From Flavobacterium bizetiae (lineage in GTDB: Bacteria > Bacteroidota > Bacteroidia > Flavobacteriales > Flavobacteriaceae): DNA of 43,917 nt. The notes under the pieces were generated by a model. The model was given only the letters and a program-made list of their open reading frames with translations. It was not told where the DNA came from and searched no databases. The stretch covers positions 1 through 43,917 of the forward strand of contig NZ_CADCSU010000123.1 in the NCBI RefSeq assembly GCF_902804475.1. The letters run 5' to 3'. Both the position numbers and the translations under genes were made by a program. Of this stretch, positions 1 to 6,421 are shown piece after piece. Within the stretch, counting starts at the first letter, position 1. Each line of letters begins with the position of its first letter.

Positions 1-2
1 AT

Positions 3-53
3 TATGTAGGTTTAGATTTTAAAGATGCTAAAGCTACTTTTACTTATAATTAA
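3..53 (+). CDS. C-terminal end of a gene entering from the left
   Basis: An open frame runs in from the window edge and stops with TAA at 51-53. It encodes YVGLDFKDAKATFTYN. The alternating hydrophobic and polar residues ending in an aromatic plus Asn resemble the last strand of an outer-membrane beta-barrel, but 16 residues are too few to name a family. A hairpin with a T run follows at 83-131, which supports a real gene end here. Confidence 0.5.
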   Translation, partial: YVGLDFKDAKATFTYN

Positions 54-82
54 TAGGAGAAAATAAAACATTTTTCTAAAAG

Positions 83-131
83 AAAACCACAAATTGTACT
101 AGCTTGTTTTAAGTATGATTTGTGGTTTTTT
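83..131. terminator. Bidirectional intrinsic terminator
   Basis: The 12-bp arms AAAACCACAAAT (83-94) and ATTTGTGGTTTT (118-129) are perfect complements around a 23-nt loop and are followed by more T. It closes the gene ending at 53 on the plus strand. On the minus strand it could also stop the small ORF ending at 153. Confidence 0.7.
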
Positions 132-152
132 AGGTTTTTATAATGAGGGACA

Positions 153-326
153 TTATCCTTTTAGAAATATTTCAGATGGATTATGTTTTAAATATTTTTT
201 AGCTTCTTCATTTTTATGTTCTTTTATATGAATGAATATTTCTGGTGTTTGTGTATGATCAGTCTGATATATGTTTGGTTCAGTTTTTTCCTTTAATTTG
301 TTAATTAATATATTTAAAAGCCTCAT
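153..326 (-). CDS. Small hypothetical protein, 57 aa
   Basis: An ATG at 326 opens a 57-codon frame on the minus strand that ends in TAA at 153-155. It begins MRLLNILINKLKEKTEPN and ends NPSEIFLKG. The product is charged and soluble, rich in Lys, Glu, His and Ile, with no membrane segment or cysteine, and I recognise no family. The frame fills the space between two strong hairpins (83-131 and 404-441), so it would be a single-gene transcript with its own promoter. The best -7 match upstream is TATATTTA on the minus strand, which lacks the final G. Chance opening in AT-rich DNA cannot be excluded. Confidence 0.4.
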   Translation of the reverse strand: MRLLNILINKLKEKTEPNIYQTDHTQTPEIFIHIKEHKNEEAKKYLKHNPSEIFLKG

Positions 327-403
327 TTTCGAATTCTATTTTTTATTCAGTATAACGTTGTAAATATAAGATTTGTATTCTTAAAAAATGGTTATCAAAA
401 TAA

Positions 404-441
404 AAAACCATAGATTACAATATGTTATAATCTATGGTTTT
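404..441. terminator. Terminator downstream of thrC
   Basis: The perfect 14-bp arms AAAACCATAGATTA (404-417) and TAATCTATGGTTTT (428-441) surround a 10-nt loop with A/T runs on both sides. It lies 26 nt beyond the thrC stop, so it should end the threonine operon transcript. It would also work on the plus strand. Confidence 0.85.
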
Positions 442-467
442 AAAATTTTACTGTATAAGGTGAGTTG

Positions 468-1757
468 TTATCCTAAAAATGTTTTCAACTCCTCATAACT
501 CTTAATCTTCACACTCACTTTCTCCTCATTAATAACACTCTCAATTTGTTCCGGAATAGGAAGTGTAATTCCTAAAGCAGGTTCAACTACATCTAGAAAT
601 TTAATTGGGTGAGCCGTTTCTAAGAAAACACCAATCGCATTTTCATGCTTTTGTAATTCTTTTTTCAATCCTAAATATCCAACAGCGCCGTGTGGTTCTG
701 CAATGTAACCGTTGGTATTGTAAATCTGTTTTAAGGCTGCTAACGTTTCTTCATCAGTATAACTATAAGAAGAGAAATCTTTTTCGAAAGCTTTTAAATC
801 GTTGTTGTATAATTCCTGAATTCTGATAAAGTTACTTGGATTTCCAACGTCCATCGCGTTAGAAATTGTGGCTTTAGAAGGTTTCGGATCGTATTTTCCG
901 CTTTCTAAGAATCTTGGTACGGTATCATTTACGTTTGTAGAAGCAACGAAATGTTCGATTGGTAAACCTAATTTCTTTGCCATAATTCCGGCGCAGATAT
1001 TCCCGAAGTTTCCACTTGGGCAAGAGAAAACTAAAGGTTTGTTTTGGCTTTTCAATGCTTTATAAGCAAAGAAGAAATAGAACATTTGCGGCAACCAACG
1101 CGCAATATTGATAGAATTTGCCGAAGTCAGGTTTTTGTGCGCTAAAGTCTCGTCTAAAAACGCTTTTTTGACCATATCCTGGCAATCATCAAAAACACCG
1201 TCAACTTCAAGTGCTTTAATGTTTTGACCTAAAGTAGTCAATTGTTTTTCCTGAATATCGCTTACTTTTCCTGACGGATATAAAATCACAACATCAACAC
1301 CGTCAACACCCAAAAATCCGCTGGCAACAGCGCCGCCGGTATCTCCCGAAGTCGCTACTAAAACCGTATTTTTACTGTCTTTTTTATCTTTGTTAAAATA
1401 CGCCAGACAACGTGACATAAATCGCGCGCCAACATCTTTAAAAGCCATGGTTGGCCCGTGGAATAATTCAAGCGAATAAATCCCCTTTTCGACTTCTACC
1501 ACCGGAAAATCAAAGCTTAAAGTTTCGGCGATAATTTCTCTTAGATTTTCTTCAGGAATTTCATCGCCCACAAATTGCTGAATCACATCAAATGCGATAT
1601 CGTTGTGGCTTAAATTTTCGATTACGTTAAAAAATGCAGGATTTAAAGGCGTAATAGTTTGAGGAAAATACAATCCTTTATCACTCGCTAATCCTTGTAT
1701 CACAGCTTCTTTAAACGAAACTTCTGGTGCATTATGGTTTAAACTGTAGTATTTCAT
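468..1757 (-). CDS. thrC: Threonine synthase
   Basis: Converts O-phosphohomoserine to L-threonine with pyridoxal phosphate, the last step of threonine synthesis in the cytoplasm. The 429-aa protein has the N-terminal family signature LNHNAPEVSFKEAV (6-19). The PLP-lysine motif is GPTMAFKDVGARF with Lys107, and ATSGDTGGAVASGF and SCPSGNFGN provide the cofactor phosphate and substrate loops. Length and motifs fit ThrC of the bacterial/fungal type. It is the last gene of thrA-thrB-thrC on the minus strand, but a 406-nt repeat-filled gap separates it from thrB. That gap may change mRNA stability or coupling. A strong terminator follows at 404-441. Confidence 0.97.
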   Translation of the reverse strand: MKYYSLNHNAPEVSFKEAVIQGLASDKGLYFPQTITPLNPAFFNVIENLSHNDIAFDVIQQFVGDEIPEENLREIIAETLSFDFPVVEVEKGIYSLELFHGPTMAFKDVGARFMSRCLAYFNKDKKDSKNTVLVATSGDTGGAVASGFLGVDGVDVVILYPSGKVSDIQEKQLTTLGQNIKALEVDGVFDDCQDMVKKAFLDETLAHKNLTSANSINIARWLPQMFYFFFAYKALKSQNKPLVFSCPSGNFGNICAGIMAKKLGLPIEHFVASTNVNDTVPRFLESGKYDPKPSKATISNAMDVGNPSNFIRIQELYNNDLKAFEKDFSSYSYTDEETLAALKQIYNTNGYIAEPHGAVGYLGLKKELQKHENAIGVFLETAHPIKFLDVVEPALGITLPIPEQIESVINEEKVSVKIKSYEELKTFLG

Positions 1758-1882
1758 GGTTTATTTTAGATTTTCGGAAACAAATTCCAATTTTTTATCC
1801 CGAAACTTCGGGACCAAATTCCAATAGTTATTTTTTTTTTACCGCAAAGAGCGCAAGGAAATGGTTTCTTTTGAAAACGCAA

Positions 1883-1900
1883 TCCCGATAGCTATCGGGA
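1883..1900. repeat. 18-bp palindrome
   Basis: TCCCGATAGCTATCGGGA is perfectly self-complementary. The same core occurs at 23678-23697. In both places it interrupts a GCAAAG-type repeat, as if the palindrome had been inserted into it. Confidence 0.8.
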
Positions 1901-1962
1901 GCAAAGCTTTGTGGTGATATTTTTATTTTTTTTATTTCAATGATTTTTAATTAAGCGCCTTT

Positions 1963-2067
1963 TTTGTCATTTCGACGTAAGGAGAAATCTTCGCAAGTAA
2001 CTCCGTAATGTGAGTCCAATCTTTGTCGAGCTTCTCGCGAAGATTTCTCCTCCATCGAAATGACAAA
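1963..2067. repeat. Long inverted repeat of GTCATTTCGA type
   Basis: The left arm TTTGTCATTTCGA plus GGAGAAATCTTCGC (1963-1994) pairs with GCGAAGATTTCTCC plus TCGAAATGACAAA (2037-2067). The two arms are close to perfect complements with small differences between the blocks. As RNA it would form a hairpin of nearly 30 bp between thrB and thrC. The words match a dispersed Flavobacteriia intergenic repeat as I recall it; a genome search would decide copy number. Confidence 0.75.
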
Positions 2068-2163
2068 CTGTGTGTGTTATACTTTGTGTGGGCTTCGACT
2101 TCGCTCAGCCTGACAAACGATACGAACAATTTTTAATTCTAAATTTTTAATTTTTAATTCCTT

Positions 2164-3099
2164 TTAAAGAATTCTTACGCCGTCTGGATTAATTTCCGAA
2201 ACGTGAATTTCATAAGGTAAATTCATGTTTTCGTAAACATCGCTCATGGCTTTTGCGATTTGGTCTGCGGTGTTTTTTCCTCTGCTTAAAGCAAAAATCG
2301 ACGGACCAGAACCTGAAATTCCAGAGCCTAAAGCGCCGTTTTCAAGTGCCGTTTGTTTGATCAAATCAAAACCAGGAATCAAAACGCTTCTTAATGGTTC
2401 TACGATTTCGTCATGAAGTGATCTTCCTATCAAATCATAATCTTTGGTGTATAAACCTGCGATTAATCCACCCACATTTCCCCATTGCATGATCGCGCTT
2501 TTTAAGGAAACGGTTTGTTTTAATACCGAACGCGCATCAGATGTTTTCAACTCAATTTGAGGATGAACCACCGTTGCAAATAATTCTTCCGGACTATCAA
2601 TTCTGATAATATCCAGCGGCGCATAACTTCTTACCAAAGTAAAACCACCCAAAAGGGCAGGAGCAACGTTGTCAGCATGAGCATTTCCGCTGGCTAATTT
2701 CTCGCCTTGCATCGCAAACTGCACCAAATCTTTGCGGGAATAAGGTTGTCCTAATAACTCATTAATCCCGAAAACAGCTCCGGCAGAACTTGCAGCGCTG
2801 CTTCCAATTCCGCTTCCGGCTTTGATATTTTTATAGATTTCGATTTCAAACCCAAAATTTATCGATTCAAAATCTCTTTCATAAGCTTCTAACATCGCTA
2901 AAGCCGCAACACCCGAAACGTTTTTCTCGGTTTCTAAAGGTAAATCGGCACCCACAATTTTAGTAATACGAACTCCTTTTTGTTCTGTTTTTCGAACAAT
3001 CATTTCATCACCCGCATTGTCTAAGCAAAGTCCAAGTACGTCAAATCCGCACGAAAGATTTGCAATTGTAGCGGGACAGAATAATTTTATTTGTGTCAT
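2164..3099 (-). CDS. thrB: Homoserine kinase
   Basis: Phosphorylates L-homoserine with ATP to O-phosphohomoserine, the substrate of ThrC. It is a GHMP-family kinase of 311 aa. The ATP-binding motif AGSGIGSSAASSAGAV lies at residues 94-109. The N-terminal substrate segment is CPATIANLSCGFDVLGLCLD (8-27), and the C-terminal glycine loop GALGSGISGSGPSIFALS is intact. It lies between thrA (149-nt gap containing a hairpin) and thrC (406-nt gap) on the minus strand. All catalytic landmarks appear present. Confidence 0.97.
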   Translation of the reverse strand: MTQIKLFCPATIANLSCGFDVLGLCLDNAGDEMIVRKTEQKGVRITKIVGADLPLETEKNVSGVAALAMLEAYERDFESINFGFEIEIYKNIKAGSGIGSSAASSAGAVFGINELLGQPYSRKDLVQFAMQGEKLASGNAHADNVAPALLGGFTLVRSYAPLDIIRIDSPEELFATVVHPQIELKTSDARSVLKQTVSLKSAIMQWGNVGGLIAGLYTKDYDLIGRSLHDEIVEPLRSVLIPGFDLIKQTALENGALGSGISGSGPSIFALSRGKNTADQIAKAMSDVYENMNLPYEIHVSEINPDGVRIL

Positions 3100-3184
3100 T
3101 TTTTATAGGTTCAGAGTGGCAAAGGTTCAGAGGAACAAAGGCTTTGCTGCTCGATGTTTTTTATTTTAAGATTGAAAGCGACAA

Positions 3185-3238
3185 AAGGTTCATAGGTTCA
3201 AAGGGGTTTAACTTTGTCCCTTTGCACCTATGAGCCTT
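3185..3238. repeat. Imperfect hairpin of GCAAAG/GGTTC words between thrA and thrB
   Basis: The left arm at 3185-3206 (AAGGTTCATAGGTTCAAAGG and two more G) pairs with the right arm 3217-3238 (starts TCCCTTTGCACC, ends TATGAGCCTT), with about 19 of 22 positions complementary. Related words (GGTTCAGAG, GCAAAGG) lie just upstream at 3108-3145. The same vocabulary recurs near 5716, 23581, 30570, 32482 and 43215. It could terminate or stabilise the thrA message. Confidence 0.7.
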
Positions 3239-3248
3239 GGTCCCTTGT

Positions 3249-5696
3249 TTAAATATTTCCAATTCTAATTACATCCGCAAAAATTCCTGAAGCGGTTACG
3301 GCTGCACCGGCTCCAGCTCCTTTGATCAATAACGGCTGATCTACGTAACGATCTGTATAGAAAAGTACGATATTGTCTTTTCCTTCTAAATTATAGAAAG
3401 GATGATCTTTCGGGATGAATTGAAGACCAACGCTTGCTTTTCCGTTTTCGAATTGAGCAACGTATTTTAATCTTGAATCTTTGGCTAAAGCTTCTTCATA
3501 TATTTTATTAAAATGATCTGCATGTTTAATTAAAGAAGCAAAAAAGTCTTCATTATTAGTTGTTGCCAAACAATCTGCCGGTAAAAATGATTCGTTTGCG
3601 ATGGCATCAATATCCATTTCGTAACCGCTTTCGCGAATTAAGATTAAGATTTTACGCGCAACGTCGATTCCGCTTAAGTCAATTTTTGGGTCCGGTTCAG
3701 TAAATCCCTGAACTCCGGCTTCTTTTACAACGTCATGAAAAGAATTATTCTTATCAAAATTGTTGAAAATGAAGTTTAAACTTCCTGATAAAACCGCCTG
3801 AATTTTATGCACTTTATCGCCGGAAGCAATTAAGTTTTTTACAGTATCAATAATAGGTAATCCCGCGCCAACATTCGTTTCAAACAAAAACGGTGCGTTG
3901 TATTGACGAGATAAACTTTTTAGTTTTTTATAATTATCGTAAGCAGATGAACAGGCAATTTTATTACAAGTTACAACGGCAATACTTTGTTTTAAGAATT
4001 TTTCGTAAGTTTCAGAAACACTTGCATTTGCAGTAATATCCACAAAAATACTGTTACGTAAATTAAGCTCTTTGGCGCGTGCGATAAATTCTGTTGGAAT
4101 CGCGTGTTCTCCTTTGTCTAAAGCCGATTGCCAGTCTTTTAATGAAATTCCGTCTTCATCAAAAAGCATTTTTCTGGAGTTTGATAAAGCAATTACACGA
4201 ACATTAATTTTTAAATTTTCTTTTAAAAACTTTCTTTGATTATGAATTTGCTCGATGAATTTTTCACCTACATTTCCAACTCCCATTACAAATAAATTCA
4301 GCTGTTTGGTGTTTTCTTCAAAGAAGTTTTCGTGCAATGTATTCAACGCTTTTTTAACGTCTCTTTCGTTAATTACAGTCGAAATATTACGTTCAGAAGC
4401 GCCTTGCGCAATAGCACGGATATTTACGTTGTTTTTACCCAAAGTACTAAACATTCTTCCGCTTAAACCCTGGTGATTTTTCATGTTTTCACCCACCAAA
4501 GCAATAATGCAAAGGTCTTTTTCTACAATAGCAGGATCAATTTTGTTTTGTAAAATCTCAACTTCAAAAGCTTTATTAATTGCAGCTTCTGCATTTTCAG
4601 CATCAGAATTTAAAATTCCGATACAAATAGAATGTTCAGAAGAAGCCTGAGTAATAAAAATAACATTGATTTTTTCCTGAGACAATACTTCGAATAAACG
4701 TTTTGATGAACCTGAAACTCCAATCATTCCAGGACCTTCCAAAGTTACTAACGAAATATGATCGATATGGCTGATTCCTTTTACAACCGTATCTTTTGAT
4801 GAAACCTGATTCGAAATTAAAGTTCCTACAGCTTCCGGCTCAAAAGTATTTTTGATTAAAATGGGAATATTTTTTCTTAAAACAGGCTGAATTGTTGGCG
4901 GATACAATACTTTGGCACCAAAATGCGATAATTCCATCGCTTCCTGATACGAAATATTAGCAATAGGCTGCGCTTGTTTTACAATTTTAGGATTAGCAGT
5001 AAACATTCCGTTTACGTCTGTCCAGATTTCCAATTGTGATGCGTTAAGTGCTCCGGCAATAATGGCCGCAGTATAATCAGAACCTCCACGACCTAAAGTT
5101 GTAGTGATTCCGTCAGTAGTCTGAGCGATAAATCCCGGTAAAATATTGATTTGATATCGGTTTCCACCAAAATATTCCTGAATCAATTTATTCGAAACTT
5201 CAAAGTTTACAACCGCTTTACCAAAGTTATTGTTGGTTTTGATCAATTCGCGACTGTCTTTATATACTACGTTTTTATCTACTTGCTGATACGCTTGTGC
5301 GATGATATAAGACGAAAGCAATTCGCCAAAACTTAAAATAGTATCGGCAGTTCTAGGAGATAATTCGCCCAATAAAAAACAACCATCTAATAAAGTTTCT
5401 AAGTGATTGATGATTCTTTTTACGTGGCTTAACAAGCTGCTTTGCTCGCTTACCGGAATTAAATCTTTTAAGGTATCAAGATGTTTTTTCTCGATTTCAG
5501 CAACAATATCTCTAAAGCCTTCGTCGTTTGCTGCTGCTTTTGCTGCTGCCAATTGCAATAAATCGGTTACTTTGCTTAAAGCTGAAACAACAACTACTAA
5601 TTGATCTTGTTTAGAATTCTGGTTGATAATTTCGAGAACGAGTTTTATATTTTGAGCATTGGCAACCGAAGTTCCGCCAAATTTTAATACTTTCAT
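3249..5696 (-). CDS. thrA: Bifunctional aspartokinase / homoserine dehydrogenase
   Basis: Catalyses the first and third steps from aspartate to homoserine. At 815 aa it has the usual length of the fused enzyme. The N-terminal kinase starts at MKVLKFGGTSVA and carries TTTLGRGGSDYTA (198-210). Two ACT-like regulatory segments span roughly 315-450 (SLVTLEGPGMIGVSG, then CIIALVGENM with the NVNIRAIAQG segment). The homoserine dehydrogenase half begins near 465 with the NAD(P)-binding MGVGNVGEKF (471-480) and includes GAGLPIIDTV and TEPDPKIDLSG. ACT domains in this family give allosteric feedback by threonine. It is the first structural gene behind the thr leader peptide (5882-5983), so transcription is probably also threonine-controlled. 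Confidence 0.97.
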   Translation of the reverse strand: MKVLKFGGTSVANAQNIKLVLEIINQNSKQDQLVVVVSALSKVTDLLQLAAAKAAANDEGFRDIVAEIEKKHLDTLKDLIPVSEQSSLLSHVKRIINHLETLLDGCFLLGELSPRTADTILSFGELLSSYIIAQAYQQVDKNVVYKDSRELIKTNNNFGKAVVNFEVSNKLIQEYFGGNRYQINILPGFIAQTTDGITTTLGRGGSDYTAAIIAGALNASQLEIWTDVNGMFTANPKIVKQAQPIANISYQEAMELSHFGAKVLYPPTIQPVLRKNIPILIKNTFEPEAVGTLISNQVSSKDTVVKGISHIDHISLVTLEGPGMIGVSGSSKRLFEVLSQEKINVIFITQASSEHSICIGILNSDAENAEAAINKAFEVEILQNKIDPAIVEKDLCIIALVGENMKNHQGLSGRMFSTLGKNNVNIRAIAQGASERNISTVINERDVKKALNTLHENFFEENTKQLNLFVMGVGNVGEKFIEQIHNQRKFLKENLKINVRVIALSNSRKMLFDEDGISLKDWQSALDKGEHAIPTEFIARAKELNLRNSIFVDITANASVSETYEKFLKQSIAVVTCNKIACSSAYDNYKKLKSLSRQYNAPFLFETNVGAGLPIIDTVKNLIASGDKVHKIQAVLSGSLNFIFNNFDKNNSFHDVVKEAGVQGFTEPDPKIDLSGIDVARKILILIRESGYEMDIDAIANESFLPADCLATTNNEDFFASLIKHADHFNKIYEEALAKDSRLKYVAQFENGKASVGLQFIPKDHPFYNLEGKDNIVLFYTDRYVDQPLLIKGAGAGAAVTASGIFADVIRIGNI

Positions 5697-5881
5697 TTTG
5701 ATGTTTTTTAATAAGGTGCAAAGATTTTGAGTAACAAAGGTTCAAAGATTATTTACTGTGAACTGAAACTAAAAACTGCGACTATTTTTTTTGTTTTGTA
5801 AATGTTTTTTATGTACCCATTGCCTTTCTTCTTTCATGAGAAAAGTATAGATAACCTGAATTATATGTAAAATGTATACCC
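5697..5881. other. thr leader-thrA spacer with repeat words
   Basis: This 185-nt transcribed spacer separates the leader stop from the thrA start. It contains repeat words shared with other gaps (AGGTGCAAAG near 5715, AACAAAGGTTCAAAG near 5733, AACTGAAAC and AACTGCGACT near 5761-5782). It also holds a 22-codon minus-strand frame (5769-5837, beginning MKEERQWVHKKHLQNKK). I could not find a convincing GC-rich terminator hairpin with a U run, which a classical attenuator would have. Confidence 0.6.
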
Positions 5882-5891
5882 CTAAGGGGTA
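5877..5891 (-). promoter_or_regulatory. Small hairpin at the stop codon of the thr leader
   Basis: On the minus strand TACCCC-TTA-GGGGTA forms a 6-bp stem with a 3-nt loop. It contains the last sense codons and the TAG stop of the leader. A second partner, GGGTA, lies downstream on the minus strand near 5813-5817, so alternative pairing with TACCC is possible. Whether this is the switch of an attenuator is inference. Confidence 0.4.
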
Positions 5892-5983
5892 GTAGTTGTT
5901 GTTGTAGAAATTGTTGTAGCAGCAATTGCAACTCTAGTTGGAGTTGCCATTGTAGATTGATATTTTGTGCTGTTACTTTTCAT
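5882..5983 (-). CDS. thrL: Threonine operon leader peptide
   Basis: A minus-strand frame of 33 codons upstream of thrA, ending in TAG at 5882-5884. Its second half reads MATPTRVAIAATTI, then Ser, six consecutive Thr codons (ACA ACA ACA ACT ACT ACC) and Pro before the stop. Thr and Ile codons dominate just before the stop, as in leader peptides of Thr attenuators such as E. coli thrL. It is analogous in logic, not obviously homologous. Two ATGs are possible, at 5983 and 5950. The -7 box at 5994-6001 would leave almost no untranslated leader for the first, so the 21-22-residue form from 5950 may be the real one. Ribosome stalling at the Thr run when Thr-tRNA is scarce would allow thrA-thrB-thrC transcription. 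Confidence 0.75.
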   Translation of the reverse strand: MKSNSTKYQSTMATPTRVAIAATTISTTTTTTP

Positions 5984-5993
5984 TTTGATTTTT

Positions 5994-6001
5994 CAAAAGT
6001 A
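5994..6001 (-). promoter_or_regulatory. -7 promoter box of the threonine operon
   Basis: TACTTTTG on the minus strand is a perfect match to the Bacteroidota TAnnTTTG box and lies just upstream of the thr leader. I see no TTG at the expected -33 distance, where the DNA is A/T-only. Confidence 0.55.
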
Positions 6002-6421
6002 CAGTTTTTTCTAAAAGTTAAAAAACCTAATTCCCTTTTTACGAATATTTTAAAAATTCAAATCTCATCAATTCAATATTGAGTATTCGTTAAAATTAAA
6101 ACTCTAAAGATGACTTATTCCTATATTTAAGGCTTTTTTTGTTAATGCTTTAAAATGTTTTGAAGGATCATTATTTTTGAAATTGATTCAAAATTCATCG
6201 AATTTAACCTATATACTAAGTAGGAAATGCTTTTTTTTGAGTTTATCGAATAAAATTCTAATCTGAATTTTTTACAAACAAAGACCTGATTTTTTGTCTG
6301 ATAATGATTATGAAATAAATAAAATAGCGAAATCGAATTAGTGCAAATTTTAATTATTATGAACAAATGTTGCTTTTTAATATTGATTTGCTGAATTTTG
6401 ATGTCTTAAAATACAAACAAC
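6002..6421. other. Divergent intergenic region thr operon / hutH
   Basis: 420 nt of very AT-rich DNA between divergent transcription units. It should carry the upstream part of the thr promoter and the hutH promoter. For hutH a weak candidate is TTG at 6370-6372, 20 nt, then GAATTTTG at 6393-6400 (one mismatch to TAnnTTTG). A 74-codon minus-strand frame (6142-6366) is rich in Ile, Ser and Phe and looks like chance. I see no RNA gene or repeat here. Confidence 0.5.

Larger units (their letters stand above)
1758..2163. repeat. Composite intergenic repeat block between thrB and thrC
   Basis: A 406-nt gap with no credible gene. From left to right it holds: AAATTCCAA words (near 1782 and 1814) flanking the hairpin TCCCGAAACTTCGGGA; the words ACCGCAAAGAGCGCAAGG near 1840; an 18-bp palindrome TCCCGATAGCTATCGGGA (1883-1900); a long inverted repeat (1963-1994 with 2037-2067); and GGCTTCGACTTCGCTCAGCC (2091-2110), a word I recall as dispersed in Bacteroidota genomes. 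A 60-codon frame at 1947-2129 is a by-product of these repeats and I do not call it a gene. Confidence 0.8.

Noticed and set aside
1947..2129. 60-codon minus-strand frame in the thrB-thrC gap
   Set aside because: It runs through both arms of an inverted repeat and a dispersed word (CTTCGACTTCGCTCAG), so its peptide is a translation of repeats.
6142..6366. 74-codon minus-strand frame upstream of hutH
   Set aside because: Ile/Ser/Phe-rich, no promoter or family resemblance, typical of chance opening in AT-rich DNA between divergent genes.
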